DNA of 64,000 nucleotides from Herpetosiphon aurantiacus DSM 785 (GCA_000018565.1 CP000875.1:4417199-4481198), one strand, 5' to 3'. Positions 36,001 to 45,450 are shown, counted from the first letter of the stretch. A program made the numbers and translations. Notes: a model not told the origin generated them from the sequence alone.

Positions 36001-36026
36001 AAAACGCTTGCAAGATTAAATAATTT

Positions 36027-36060
36027 GGCCAGCACCTTGTCTACGAGGTGCTGGCCTTTT
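36027..36060 (+). terminator. Terminator after accA
   Basis: An 11-bp stem GGCCAGCACCT/AGGTGCTGGCC (36027-36037 with 36046-36056), an 8-nt loop and TTTT. It sits between the convergent accA and HMG-CoA reductase genes. Confidence 0.7.
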
Positions 36061-36080
36061 GGCTTAAGGAGCAGGTTTGA

Positions 36081-37406
36081 TTAGCAGGGAACTCCAACCT
36101 CAATTCGTTGCAATGCAAACATATCATGCATTTCGCGCACAATTTCGGCGGCACGAGCTGGCTTGATGCAACGCTCAGCAATCAAACGCTCGGCCACTTC
36201 TTCGACCAAGGCAGGCGCTGCTCCAGCACTCATAGCGATTTGGCGTGCATGCAAGCTCATATGGCCACGCTGAATGCCTTCGGTTGCCAAAGCTCGCATC
36301 GCCGCCAAGTTTGAGGCCAAGCCTGCACAGACACACATTTCAGCCAATTCGCGGGCTGAACTAACATTCAACAACTTCAAGGCCGCAGCAGCTGTTGGAT
36401 GCACCTTAACTGCGCCACCCACAATTCCAACTGCCAACGGCATGGTCAATGTGCCAACCAAATTGCCTTCGGCATCTTGCTCCCAAGTGGTCAACGAGGT
36501 ATAGCGGCCATCACGCGCAGCATAGGCATGCGCACCTGATTCGATGGCCCGCCAATCTTGGCCTGTTGCCAACAACACCGGATCGATCCCGTTCAAAATA
36601 CCTTTGTTATGGGTAGTAGCGCGATAGGGATCAACAGCGGCGAAGGCATAGGCCCACAAAATCCCCTCGATCACATCTTCACCACGCAAGTCCGAGCGAT
36701 CCAAGGCGCGGGCGGGAATAACACAACGGGCAGTTGCCAAACGCCGATCGCTCAAGTTCGAGAGAATGCGTAAGTAAGCGCGACCGCCAGTTAATGCTTC
36801 GAGCCGTGGGGCAACGGCTTCTGCCATCGCATTGATTGCATTTGCCCCCATCGCATCCAAACAATCGACGATTAAGTGCACCACCAACATCGGCCCCATT
36901 GGGCTAGCAGGGAACGAATGCACTTCAACATCTTTGGCACCGCCACCCAAGGCTACCAACGAGGTGCTTTGACGATTGGCAATTGCCAGCAAATCGGCTT
37001 TATTGCGCAAAATAATTTCGCTGGCTGCGGCGTGATCGGCGATATGCACGAGTTGAATTTGACCAATCATCAATGATTCGGTGCTACTGGTGGTAAACCC
37101 GCCGCCTTCGCGGGCCAATTTAGCGGCAAACGAAGCCCCAGCCACAATTGATGGTTCTTCAACAACCATCGGGATCAAGGTATCTTTGCCATTAATTTGG
37201 AAGTTGGTGGCAATGCCTAAGGGCAAACTATAGGTTCCAACCACATTTTCAATCATTTTATCGGCGCGTTCGATGGTTAAACTGCCAGCGCCATGTAACG
37301 CTCGCAAATCATCGTTATTCAAGCCATCGAAAGCCCCCACGGCTTGCAAACGATCGAGCGGCGAAAGTTGGTAGAATCCTTGTAAACGGCTATTTTTTGC
37401 TTTCAT
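36081..37406 (-). CDS. Hydroxymethylglutaryl-CoA reductase (class II type)
   Basis: 441 residues. Motifs IPMVVEEPSIVAGASFAAKLAR, DAMGANAINAMAEAVAP, ATTHNKGILNGIDP (catalytic Lys) and GIVGGAVKVHPTA are those of bacterial class II (degradative-type) HMG-CoA reductases. In bacteria with a mevalonate pathway this enzyme can be biosynthetic and make mevalonate for isoprenoids. Direction cannot be told here. ATG 37406 has GAGGAG 10 nt upstream; the longer frame to 37505 is non-conserved. Confidence 0.92.
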   Translation of the reverse strand: MKAKNSRLQGFYQLSPLDRLQAVGAFDGLNNDDLRALHGAGSLTIERADKMIENVVGTYSLPLGIATNFQINGKDTLIPMVVEEPSIVAGASFAAKLAREGGGFTTSSTESLMIGQIQLVHIADHAAASEIILRNKADLLAIANRQSTSLVALGGGAKDVEVHSFPASPMGPMLVVHLIVDCLDAMGANAINAMAEAVAPRLEALTGGRAYLRILSNLSDRRLATARCVIPARALDRSDLRGEDVIEGILWAYAFAAVDPYRATTHNKGILNGIDPVLLATGQDWRAIESGAHAYAARDGRYTSLTTWEQDAEGNLVGTLTMPLAVGIVGGAVKVHPTAAAALKLLNVSSARELAEMCVCAGLASNLAAMRALATEGIQRGHMSLHARQIAMSAGAAPALVEEVAERLIAERCIKPARAAEIVREMHDMFALQRIEVGVPC

Positions 37407-37725
37407 AAGAACGAAGCTCCTCTGTCGCCAAAAATGGATCGGCATGTTGTAGACGGCTGAAGTGTAGCATGTGACGCATGCCAAACCTAGCGAAAAAGCT
37501 GCCAAAACCTCTCATTCCGCTGTCGATTTAGCTACCGCTGCCAGTTTCTACGCAGATCTCAGGCCGTAGGATGGTTAACCGATTAACAAGCCATTAATAG
37601 TACTCAAGTAGGAGCGATGTGGAAAGCAATGCTTGAGCAACCAACAATTGCCATACACCAATGGCCGATAGCCTAACAGGAATATATCTCTAGCGCTAGA
37701 CTACCTTGGTACTACCCTCAAGCAC
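37407..37725. other. Gene-free gap upstream of HMG-CoA reductase
   Basis: About 320 bases between the HMG-CoA reductase start and the terminator of the secreted protein. It contains no coding frame that I can support and no palindromic repeat copy. It presumably holds the HMG-CoA reductase promoter on the minus strand, but no box is convincing. Confidence 0.5.
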
Positions 37726-37760
37726 AAAAAAGCCCCACAGCATTTAGGAAGCTGTGGGGC
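37726..37760 (-). terminator. Terminator after the first secreted YW/FG/HPE-module protein
   Basis: On the minus strand GCCCCACAGC pairs perfectly with GCTGTGGGGC (37751-37760 with 37732-37741) and is followed by TTTTTT (37731-37726). It lies 19 nt after the stop codon. Confidence 0.85.
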
Positions 37761-37778
37761 CATGGTCAAACGATCAAC

Positions 37779-38801
37779 TTAGGGCATGACGGTGAAATAA
37801 ATATCAGCAACATGTCCGCTGGTCTTACCTTCGAGCGAAATCAGCCACAAGCCAGTTGGCGAGCCTGCGGTTGGCCATTCGACATTTTCAACCGAGCCAC
37901 TTGGCCCAATCGTGGTTCCTTCATCAAATTCATAGACTTCGCCAGCAGGATCGACAACCCACAAAACGACTTCTTCATTTGGTTGGAAGCCAAAGAAATC
38001 GAAGAAGACAACCGTGCCAACTTGCGGACATTTGGTGGGCCGAATATTCGCCGACACTGGATCGGGAGTTTGGGCACATTGTTCGGCTGGGGGCAATGGC
38101 TCGCTGACATCATCGAGAATTTCTTTGCCAAGCAAGCCCAAAAGTACCTTAAATTCATCGGGATTGTTCGGATGCCATTCGAGGCGAGCACGTTCAAACC
38201 ATTGGGTGATCACGGTATCGCCGCTGGCGTTGGTTTCAGTTTGGGCACTGGTTAAGGGCAAACCAAATAATTGCAATGAACGGGCATAGGTATCTAAGCC
38301 CTCAATTTTCAAACCATGTGATTGCCAATAACTCTTGAAACCTAAATTGCCTGCTTGGTTACAAACATTATGGCCCGTTTGTTCAAACCACAAACAGCCT
38401 TCAACGGGGCCAGCTTCGCGTGGCTCGATCTCGCGGCCAAGTTGGCTCAAGCGTTCTTTACCCAACAAGCCCAACAACACCTCGTAAGGTGTGCCAGCAT
38501 TTTCGGGGTGCAACTCAAAACGATTGCGTTCGAGCCATTGCGTCCAATAAAAATCATCACTATCAACGTTATATTGATCAGCAGCTTCAGTGATCGGGTA
38601 GCCGAACACTGGCAAGCCACCGTTATTGCGCCAATAGCTCAAGAAATCGTCGTCCAAGCAGTCAACAATCCCAGGCACATCAAAACATTGGGTTTCTAGG
38701 ATAATTGGCTCAGCGGCGGCGGTTGGGCGTGGCTGAACAACCAAGGCGGCCACTGCCAGGGTTGCAGTCGCCAAACCAAGCATTCGACGGATCACACTCA
38801 C
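37779..38801 (-). CDS. Secreted protein with two YW/FG/HPE modules and one beta domain
   Basis: 340 residues. Signal peptide (IRRMLGLATATLAVAALVV, cut near TAAAEP) and two about 90-residue modules. Each module reads Phe/Tyr-Trp (FLSYWRNNGGLPVFGYPITE and FKSYWQSHGLKIEG), then W(L/F)ER.R.E.HP and LLGLLGKE. A C-terminal about 85-residue beta-sandwich-like domain follows (PVSANIRPTKCPQVGTVVFFDFFGFQPNEEVVLWV). Paired cysteines suggest disulphides. Start GTG 38801 has GGAGG 5 nt upstream. It is a paralogue of the next gene. Function unknown; a binding role is plausible. Confidence 0.8.
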   Translation of the reverse strand: MSVIRRMLGLATATLAVAALVVQPRPTAAAEPIILETQCFDVPGIVDCLDDDFLSYWRNNGGLPVFGYPITEAADQYNVDSDDFYWTQWLERNRFELHPENAGTPYEVLLGLLGKERLSQLGREIEPREAGPVEGCLWFEQTGHNVCNQAGNLGFKSYWQSHGLKIEGLDTYARSLQLFGLPLTSAQTETNASGDTVITQWFERARLEWHPNNPDEFKVLLGLLGKEILDDVSEPLPPAEQCAQTPDPVSANIRPTKCPQVGTVVFFDFFGFQPNEEVVLWVVDPAGEVYEFDEGTTIGPSGSVENVEWPTAGSPTGLWLISLEGKTSGHVADIYFTVMP

Positions 38802-38858
38802 TATTTCCTCCAAACATGCTGCAAACAGCATCAAAATAATGGAATAGCCTTATGATAA

Positions 38859-38891
38859 CAAAAACCCAGCGTATTGCCACACGCTGGGTTT
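38859..38891 (-). terminator. Terminator after the second secreted protein
   Basis: Stem AACCCAGCGT/ACGCTGGGTT (38881-38890 with 38863-38872) followed on the minus strand by TTTTTG. It is located downstream of the 38924 gene stop. Confidence 0.75.
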
Positions 38892-38923
38892 CTGCAATCA
38901 ATCGATTGGTTCAATCGATAAGC

Positions 38924-40279
38924 TTATTCGGTAATCGTAAAGTAGATGATTGAAGCGTGATTGCTGGTCGTCCCTTGCATGGTAAATTGCCATGTGCCAG
39001 GAGTAAAACCATCAGTTGGGAACTCGATCCCTGAGATTGCACCTTCGGGGCCAATATTCATAGTATTGGCAATCCCAACATTAATTCCGTCGGGATTAGT
39101 GATCCAGAAGCCAACTTGTTCGTTGGGTTGGAACCCAAATACATCGAAGATAAAGACCATGCCTGCTGGACCACATTTTGCTGGGCTAATTCGCGCTGAA
39201 ACTGGTTCAGGCGTGCTAGTACAGTTGCTTGGGTTTGGGGTTGGCTGGGGAGCCTTGGCAATTACTGTAATATAGACAATAGCCTGATGGCTTTGATAGG
39301 CTGATTGCATGGTAAATTGCCAAGTGCCAGGTGTGGCATCGCGGCTATCGAATGGGAGGCCACTAATGCTCCCGTTTGGGCCAACCTTCGCTGTTTGCCG
39401 TGTCCCAACATTGATCCCATCGGGATTGGTAATCCAGAAGCCAACCTCTTCGCTGGCCTTGAAACCATAGAAATCAAACGAAAACTCGGTGCCTTGCTCA
39501 CCACATTTGGCTGGGCGCACGCGAGCTGACACTGGATCAGGGGTTGAAGCACAAGGATCAATTGGCGTTGGTGGAGTTGGTTGGCTACGGCCATCGATAA
39601 TTTCTTTACCGAGCAAGCCCAAGAGCACCTTGAATTCATCGGGATTGCTTGGGTGCCATTCGAGGCGAGCACGTTCAAACCATTGGGTGACAACTGTATC
39701 GCCGTTGGCATTGGTTTCACTCTTAGCGCTGGTCAAGGGCAAACCAAACAATTGCAATGAACGAGCATAATTGTCTAGGCCATCAATTTTCAAGCCATGC
39801 GATTGCCAATAGCTCTTGAAACCCAAACTACCTGCTTGATCACAGACATTGTGGCCAGTTTGTTCGAACCATAAGCAGCCATCGACTGGGCCAGCTTCGC
39901 GAGGCTCAATTTCACGGCCAAGTTGGGTCAAGCGTTCTTTGCCCAACAAGCCCAACAACACCTCGTAAGGCGTACCTGCATTTTCGGGGTGTAATTCAAA
40001 CCGATTACGTTCGAGCCACTGTGTCAAGTAGCTTTGCTGGGTATCGGGGTTAACTTCATTGGCAGCCGCAGTAATTGGGTAGCCAAACACTGGCAAACCA
40101 CCATTGCTGCGCCAATAGCTCAGAAATTTATCATCTAAACAGTTGATAATCCCTGGTACATCAAAGCATTGGGTATCAAGTTTGATTGGTTCTGCAGCCG
40201 CAGTTGAACGAGGTTGAACAGCTAAACTCACGACAGCGATAGCCGCAGTGACGATGCCTAAAATCCGACGTAAAACCAC
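38924..40279 (-). CDS. Secreted protein with two YW/FG/HPE modules and two beta domains
   Basis: 451 residues with a signal peptide like that of its neighbour (LRRILGIVTAAIAVVSLAVQP). The same two YW/FG/HPE modules follow, then a Pro-rich linker. Two tandem copies of the C-terminal domain (PVSARVRPAKCGEQGTEFSF..., PVSARISPAKCGPAGMVFIF...) end in GTWQFTMQ-type strands. The gene at 37779 has only one copy, so domain number differs by duplication or loss. GTG 40279 has GGAGG 5 nt upstream, whereas the open frame runs 47 codons further through unrelated sequence. Confidence 0.8.
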   Translation of the reverse strand: MVLRRILGIVTAAIAVVSLAVQPRSTAAAEPIKLDTQCFDVPGIINCLDDKFLSYWRSNGGLPVFGYPITAAANEVNPDTQQSYLTQWLERNRFELHPENAGTPYEVLLGLLGKERLTQLGREIEPREAGPVDGCLWFEQTGHNVCDQAGSLGFKSYWQSHGLKIDGLDNYARSLQLFGLPLTSAKSETNANGDTVVTQWFERARLEWHPSNPDEFKVLLGLLGKEIIDGRSQPTPPTPIDPCASTPDPVSARVRPAKCGEQGTEFSFDFYGFKASEEVGFWITNPDGINVGTRQTAKVGPNGSISGLPFDSRDATPGTWQFTMQSAYQSHQAIVYITVIAKAPQPTPNPSNCTSTPEPVSARISPAKCGPAGMVFIFDVFGFQPNEQVGFWITNPDGINVGIANTMNIGPEGAISGIEFPTDGFTPGTWQFTMQGTTSNHASIIYFTITE

Positions 40280-40406
40280 AATATCCTCCAAATATGCTGC
40301 TCTCGGCAGCCTAAAACCTATCAACGCAAACTCTTCATCAAGTTGTATGCCATTGGCAAATTCTCTCACAACCGAATCGAGCGGCGTTTCCCTATTTATG
40401 TGATAC

Positions 40407-40437
40407 TGAAGCCAGCCCAAGAGACAAGCTGGCTTCA
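40407..40437. repeat. Inverted repeat after the subtilisin gene
   Basis: TGAAGCCAGC/GCTGGCTTCA with an 11-nt loop, located after the stop of the subtilisin gene on the minus strand. It lacks a T-run, so it is at best a weak terminator. Confidence 0.5.
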
Positions 40438-40453
40438 GCCATTCTAAACGCGA

Positions 40454-42370
40454 TTAGCGCCAACTGCGATTGTTGGCATATTCTTTGGCCAACAAACCTA
40501 ACAGCACGCCTTGACCTTCGTGATACTCAAAGCGGCCGCGCTCAAACCATTGGGTCGTGACGGTTGCCCCATCCCGATTGGTTTCGGTCATTGGCTCGGA
40601 TAATGGCAAGCCAAACAATTGCAAGCTGCGATCATATTTGTTCAAAGCAGGATCATTCAGCCCATTGGTTTCCCAATATTTGCGGAACTCGCCACAAATT
40701 TTGTGCTGGGTTTGATCGAAATAGAGACAGCCATTTTCTGGCCCAGTTTTGGGGAAGTTGGCCCAATCGTCGCCACGATCCCGCAGCACAGCATCGCCTA
40801 AGCGACCCAGCAACACGTTGTAGGGTGCAGCTTTTTCAGGGTGAAATTCAAAGCGTTGGCGTTCGAAGTATTGCACCGTAAACGAACCTTCAGGAGTTTG
40901 TTCGGTAAATTCTTCGCTAATTGGGAAGCCAAAGACTGCCAAGCCACCATTACGATCCCAGTAGTTTTTGAACTCGCCACGCAAGTTATGGCCAGTTTCA
41001 GGGAAGTAGACTTCGCCGACCGGTGCTGGCAATGGGGGCGCTCCCACAGGCACAAACGCAGGGTTACCTGGTTGTGGTTCTGGAGTTGGTGGTTGCGGCG
41101 CTGGTGGTGCTGGTGGTTGGGGTTGTGGTTCGCCAGGAATCGTGCGCAAAACCGCATTTTGCACCGTTTTGTAGGTATCCAGTCGGCCAAACCCACTATA
41201 GACATCTTTACCAGGAGTCAAAATATCAACAGCACTGCCAGTGATCAATTTTTCAATTTGATCGACCGTAAGCTCAGGCCAAACACTCAGCGCCAAGGCC
41301 GCAGTTGCTGCCACAAACGGACAAGCTGGCGATGTGCCACTGCCCATTTCATAGGTATCGCCACCATCCCATCCAGTCGTCACAATATTTACGCCTGGAG
41401 CAGCAATATCCACATAATCGCCATACGATGAGAAACTTGCAACCCGATCTTGGGTCGTGGTTGCCCCAACCGCAATTACATGATCAAAAGCGGCTGGATA
41501 CATGCGTGGGTTGCCCTCATCGCCCGAATTGCCAGATGAGGCAAAGAGTGGAATATTTTTGCTATAAATATAATTAACTGCATCTTGCTCGGCTTGCGTA
41601 CCCCGTGGGCCACCCAAACTCATACTAATGATGCGTGCGCCATTATCAGCAGCCCAATACATGCCTTCGACAATATCTGCCGCTGTGCCTTGACCACGAC
41701 TGTTCAGCACTTTAACTGGCAGGATTTGGCAGTTCCAACAAACCCCAGCTACACCTTGACCATTATTGGTTAGGGCAGCAGCAATCCCAGCCATGGCCGT
41801 ACCGTGGCCTTGATCATCTTGGCTATTGCTATTATTTTGCAAGGCATTGTAGCCAGGCAACACATGGCCAGCCAAATCAGGGTGGGTTGGTGAAACCCCA
41901 GTATCAATAATGGCAATCACCAAGCCGTTGCCTTGGGTCATGTCCCAAGCCGCATTAGCGCCAATTTTGGGCAAGCCCCATTGTTCTGAGTAATATTCAT
42001 CATTGGGATCGACCAGAATCTCACGCACAGCGTTGTATTCGGCGTAGCGCACTGCTGGATTTTTGAGCAATTGGGCAATTTTAGCATCGCCATTTGCGCC
42101 TGCGGGGAGCTTCAACATTGCCACTTGACCAGCCCCATCAAGCATTTGGGTCGAAAGTAATGGCCCAATGCCTAGGCCATTTTTCAATGCCTTAGAACCT
42201 TCAAAGAATGCCCCATTCGCACTGACACGATAGCCATCATTAAACGTTACCAGAATTTCATCGGCAATAATCTGATCATCGAGGGTCGCTGCCTGCGCTG
42301 GGCGTTGAATCAAGGGCATTAATCCAAAAGCCAACAACAGTAGCAAGCCCATGCGAACGGTTCGTTGCAT
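40454..42370 (-). CDS. Secreted subtilisin-like serine protease with two YW/FG/HPE modules
   Basis: 638 residues. A signal peptide is followed by a propeptide-like region (about 25-115) and an S8 catalytic domain with Asp in IAIIDTGVSPTHPDL, His in DDQGHGTAMAGI and Ser in GSGTSPACPFVAA. A Pro-rich linker (PQPPAPPAPQPPTPEP) then leads to two C-terminal modules (FKNYWDRNGGLAVFGFPIS, FRKYWETNGLNDPAL, each ending in ERxRFExH and LLGxL). The same module occurs in the two next genes. ATG 42370 has GAGG upstream; the GTG at 42382 is less well placed. It probably acts outside the cell, cleaving protein. Confidence 0.9.
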   Translation of the reverse strand: MQRTVRMGLLLLLAFGLMPLIQRPAQAATLDDQIIADEILVTFNDGYRVSANGAFFEGSKALKNGLGIGPLLSTQMLDGAGQVAMLKLPAGANGDAKIAQLLKNPAVRYAEYNAVREILVDPNDEYYSEQWGLPKIGANAAWDMTQGNGLVIAIIDTGVSPTHPDLAGHVLPGYNALQNNSNSQDDQGHGTAMAGIAAALTNNGQGVAGVCWNCQILPVKVLNSRGQGTAADIVEGMYWAADNGARIISMSLGGPRGTQAEQDAVNYIYSKNIPLFASSGNSGDEGNPRMYPAAFDHVIAVGATTTQDRVASFSSYGDYVDIAAPGVNIVTTGWDGGDTYEMGSGTSPACPFVAATAALALSVWPELTVDQIEKLITGSAVDILTPGKDVYSGFGRLDTYKTVQNAVLRTIPGEPQPQPPAPPAPQPPTPEPQPGNPAFVPVGAPPLPAPVGEVYFPETGHNLRGEFKNYWDRNGGLAVFGFPISEEFTEQTPEGSFTVQYFERQRFEFHPEKAAPYNVLLGRLGDAVLRDRGDDWANFPKTGPENGCLYFDQTQHKICGEFRKYWETNGLNDPALNKYDRSLQLFGLPLSEPMTETNRDGATVTTQWFERGRFEYHEGQGVLLGLLAKEYANNRSWR

Positions 42371-42574
42371 ACGTTGCCTCACTCATTCAGTTAAATATAT
42401 GGGGAGAGGTAGCTCTCCTCTACAAGCTTGCATTATACCAGCAGCCACGCCAAATCGACAATATGCCAAATTTATGCTCGCCCCTAGTACTTTAGAGCCA
42501 TACGCTACACCATTACAAACGTTACAACAGTTGTTAGCAATTGTGATGTGTCGTTAATTGCGTGTTTTGTCAAC
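42371..42574. other. Gene-free divergent region
   Basis: About 200 bases between the subtilisin gene and the haem regulator promoter. No ORF, repeat copy or convincing hairpin was seen. It should hold the subtilisin promoter on the minus strand. Confidence 0.4.
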
Positions 42575-42603
42575 TAGACACTCTGGCAGCTTTTAGATAC
42601 AAT
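42575..42603 (+). promoter_or_regulatory. Promoter of the haem-cluster regulator
   Basis: TAGACA at 42575-42580 and TACAAT at 42598-42603, 17-nt spacer. The leader downstream contains ATGGTAGATTTGGTAGAATTTATAGATT, with a repeated GGTAGA(A/T)TT motif that could be an operator. Confidence 0.5.
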
Positions 42604-42650
42604 ACCAGTGATAGATTTCTAATGGTAGATTTGGTAGAATTTATAGATTC

Positions 42651-43274
42651 ATGACAGAATTAAGCATCGACATCGACCCAGAATGGCTTTCGTTGAGCGA
42701 GGCCAGCGATTTACTCGGCGCAGCACCTTCAACGGTGCGCCGTTGGGGCGACGCTGGTTTAGTGCCAACCAAACGCACGCTTGGCGGCCATCGCCGTTTT
42801 CAACGGGCAGCGGTTGAGCGCATGGTCAATCAGCAACAGCCCGATCATACGCCAGTGCCCGAATTAGGCCAAACCCGCCATTGGCATCTCGATACTCGCG
42901 AGTTGATGGGCCAAGGTTGGCACGCTCGGTTTGATACCAACCCAACCACCGAGCGCATGCGCGGCTTAGGCCAACGTTTGTTTGGCATGTTGATGCAATA
43001 TGTCAATAGCAACGAGCTTGATGAGCGCATCTTGGCCGAGGCCAAAGCTGTTGGGGCTACCTATGGGCGCGAAGCTCGCGAAATGGGAGTCTCGATGCAC
43101 GATACAGTCGAGGCCTTTTTGTTTTTTCGGCGGGCGTTTGCCCAGTTGGCCAAGCCACAATCGGTCCGTCCAATCGATGTGGCAACCGTCGTAGAACTGC
43201 GGACACGCCTCGATTTGTTTATGGATGCAACGCTGCTCGGAACAATCGAAGGTTTTGAACAAGCAGGCTCGTAA
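42651..43274 (+). CDS. MerR/BldC-like helix-turn-helix regulator upstream of hemA
   Basis: 207 residues. The N-terminal helix-turn-helix has LSLSEASDLLGAAPSTVRRWGDAGLVPTKRTLGGHRRF, the helix-turn-helix plus wing of the MerR/excisionase family. The C-terminal part (about 90-205) is all helix, with ERMRGLGQRLFGMLMQYV and EAFLFFRRAF, resembling four-helix sensor modules of the RsbRD or globin-like kind. That last point is weak. Its position directly before hemA suggests haem-pathway control, perhaps haem- or redox-responsive. The signal is not known. Confidence 0.7.
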   Translation: MTELSIDIDPEWLSLSEASDLLGAAPSTVRRWGDAGLVPTKRTLGGHRRFQRAAVERMVNQQQPDHTPVPELGQTRHWHLDTRELMGQGWHARFDTNPTTERMRGLGQRLFGMLMQYVNSNELDERILAEAKAVGATYGREAREMGVSMHDTVEAFLFFRRAFAQLAKPQSVRPIDVATVVELRTRLDLFMDATLLGTIEGFEQAGS

Positions 43275-43367
43275 GTGCAAAAGCAAATTCGCATCGATCA
43301 TGCTTTGGGGATTCTTGTTGGTTGCGCTCGATGATGATTGCTATTTGCTTTTTACTGGGAGTTTACT

Positions 43368-44612
43368 GTGCAACTGGTGGTTGTGGGGGCACATCAACGC
43401 ACGGCCCCAATTTCAATTCGCGAGCGAATCGCCTTTGCCGAGGCCGAGTTAGCTCAAGCCCTGAGCAGCCTACGCCAGATCGCCGTTGAGGGCTTTATTC
43501 TCTCAACCTGCAATCGGGTAGAGTTGTATGCCTTGGTCGAAGAAGCCGACGGCGGGCGTTCATTGCGCCAATTTTTGGCTCAGCAACGCTCAATCGATCT
43601 CGATGAACTTATGCCGCATGTCTATACCTATCTCGATGAGGATGCTGTGCGCCATTTGTTTCGGGTGGCTTCGGGCCTAGATTCGATGGCACTGGGCGAG
43701 GCTCAAATTTTGAGCCAAATCAAAACCGCCTATAACGCGGCCCAACAAACCGAGTTGCTGGGCACAACCATGCATCGTTTGATTCAGGCTGCCTTGACTA
43801 CGGGTAAGTTGGTGCGCACCGAAACCCAATTGGCTCATGCTCAATTATCAGTCGTTTCGGTTGGCCTTAGTCTTGCCCGCCAACACCTCGATCTAACTAA
43901 TCGTTCGGTGGTGATTATCGGGGCTGGCCGCACTGGCGAGTTGGCACTCAAACACTATTTGGAATATACCAGCAACATCACTGTGCTCAGCCGCACATTT
44001 GAACGAGCAGCGCGTTTGGCTGAGCATCATAAGGTTGCAGCCAAGCCAATCAGCGAACTTGCGGCGGTGTTGCAGGCTAGCGATGTGGTGATTAGCTGTA
44101 CGTCATCGCCTGAATTGATGCTTGATTTCGAGCAGGCTCAGCTGTTGCAAGCGCAACGCCAACGCCAATGGGTATTGCTCGATTTGGCCGTGCCCCGCGA
44201 TATTGATCGCCATGTTGGGGCGTTGCCTGAGGTTTGGCTCTACGATGTCGATGATATGCAGGCGATCTGCGAACGCAATCGGGCTAGCAAAGCTGCCGAA
44301 GTTGCCGGAGCCGAGGCGATTGTCGAACGCGAGTTGATTAAATGGCAGGAATGGTGGCTAACTCAAGCCGTGCTGCCAACGATTCGCGCCTTGCGTGCGC
44401 ACGCCGAGGCAATTCGTTTGGCCGAACTTGAACGCACACTCGCCCGTTTGGATCTTTCTGAGCAGCAGCAGCAAGCAGTTTCGGCCCTGACCAGCGCGAT
44501 TATCAATAAATTATTACATCAACCAATGCGGGCGATTAAAGATACTGCGGCCAGCCCACAGTTGGCCCACGCCGCCCAGCAATTATTCCGCCTCGATTTT
44601 GAGGCAATCTAA
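43368..44612 (+). CDS. hemA: Glutamyl-tRNA reductase
   Basis: HemA reduces glutamyl-tRNA to glutamate-1-semialdehyde, the first step of the C5 haem route. The catalytic Cys is in LSTCNRVELYA. GLDSMALGEAQILSQIK, the NADPH-binding VIIGAGRTGELALKHY and the C-terminal dimerisation helices are present. 414 residues, normal. GTG 43368 with GGGAG 6 nt upstream is preferred to the TTG 10 codons earlier. Confidence 0.95.
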   Translation: MQLVVVGAHQRTAPISIRERIAFAEAELAQALSSLRQIAVEGFILSTCNRVELYALVEEADGGRSLRQFLAQQRSIDLDELMPHVYTYLDEDAVRHLFRVASGLDSMALGEAQILSQIKTAYNAAQQTELLGTTMHRLIQAALTTGKLVRTETQLAHAQLSVVSVGLSLARQHLDLTNRSVVIIGAGRTGELALKHYLEYTSNITVLSRTFERAARLAEHHKVAAKPISELAAVLQASDVVISCTSSPELMLDFEQAQLLQAQRQRQWVLLDLAVPRDIDRHVGALPEVWLYDVDDMQAICERNRASKAAEVAGAEAIVERELIKWQEWWLTQAVLPTIRALRAHAEAIRLAELERTLARLDLSEQQQQAVSALTSAIINKLLHQPMRAIKDTAASPQLAHAAQQLFRLDFEAI

Positions 44613-44660
44613 TTCAGTTTTGATGGGCATCCATCACTGGTATAAAGGAATTAAGCTTCC

Positions 44661-45359
44661 ATGGAAGACGTTAAATTGCCAAATTCCACCGAAGGTCAAT
44701 TGTTTGTTCAATACACCACCTTCAAGGCTGCCCCCGAATGGCGACGCTTGCCAGCCGCAGCCCGCGAAGATTTGCGCGAACAATTCGCCCAAGTGGTCGA
44801 AGAGGCCTATCCTTCAATTGTGACCTATGCCTATAGCACAATTGGCTTTAAGCTCAACTCCGATTTGTTGCTGTGGCGCAAAGGTACGTCGCCAATCGCC
44901 ATGCAAGAAATGACCAGCCGCTTGCTGCAAACTGGCATCGGCGCTTATTTTGAGCAAACCAACCTCTACTTTGGCTTTACTCGGCCTTCCAACTATACCA
45001 AACGCCCCACGACCCAAGAACAAGCGATCGACCTCGAAGATCGCGAACCCTATTTGATTGTTTATCCCTTCAGCAAAACCAAAGAATGGTATTTGATGAG
45101 CCGCGATGCCCGCCAAGGCATGATGAATGAACACATTCGGGTTGGCCACGAGTATGCCGATGTGCGCCAAGTGTTGCTCTACACCACTGGCATTGATGAT
45201 CATGAATTTATTGTGGCCTACGAAACCGATAGCTTGCCACGCTTTGAAGAATTGGTGATTGCGCTGCGCTCAACCGAAGCTCGCCGCTACACCCTCAACG
45301 ATACGCCAATCATCACTGGGGTCAATCGGCCAATTCGCGAAGCCTTAGCCATGATTTAG
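44661..45359 (+). CDS. hemQ: Coproheme decarboxylase (chlorite-dismutase family)
   Basis: 232 residues. The C-terminal haem domain shows YPFSKTKEWYLMSRDARQGMMNEHIRVG, with the Tyr-Pro-Phe-Lys element and the His that serves as proximal ligand in HemQ. HemQ (ChdC) turns coproheme into haem b by oxidative decarboxylation, and is the last enzyme of the coproporphyrin-dependent route. It sits between hemA and hemE, which supports haem synthesis rather than chlorite breakdown. An intrinsic terminator follows. Confidence 0.9.
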   Translation: MEDVKLPNSTEGQLFVQYTTFKAAPEWRRLPAAAREDLREQFAQVVEEAYPSIVTYAYSTIGFKLNSDLLLWRKGTSPIAMQEMTSRLLQTGIGAYFEQTNLYFGFTRPSNYTKRPTTQEQAIDLEDREPYLIVYPFSKTKEWYLMSRDARQGMMNEHIRVGHEYADVRQVLLYTTGIDDHEFIVAYETDSLPRFEELVIALRSTEARRYTLNDTPIITGVNRPIREALAMI

Positions 45360-45364
45360 GCGGC

Positions 45365-45410
45365 AAACCGAGGCAGAATTCAGCTTGAATAGCGATTCTG
45401 CCTCGGTTTT
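45365..45410 (+). terminator. Terminator between hemQ and hemE
   Basis: Perfect 15-bp stem (45365-45379 with 45395-45409, AAACCGAGGCAGAAT pairing with ATTCTGCCTCGGTTT) and a TTTT end. It may end the hemA-hemQ mRNA, or allow partial read-through to hemE, whose own promoter I do not see. Confidence 0.75.
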
Positions 45411-45450
45411 GAAATTATTCAGTAAACCATACAAGGACATACCAATAATT

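Noticed and set aside
40407-40437. A strong terminator after the subtilisin gene
   Set aside because: The stem is good but no T-run follows, so it is listed only as an inverted repeat.
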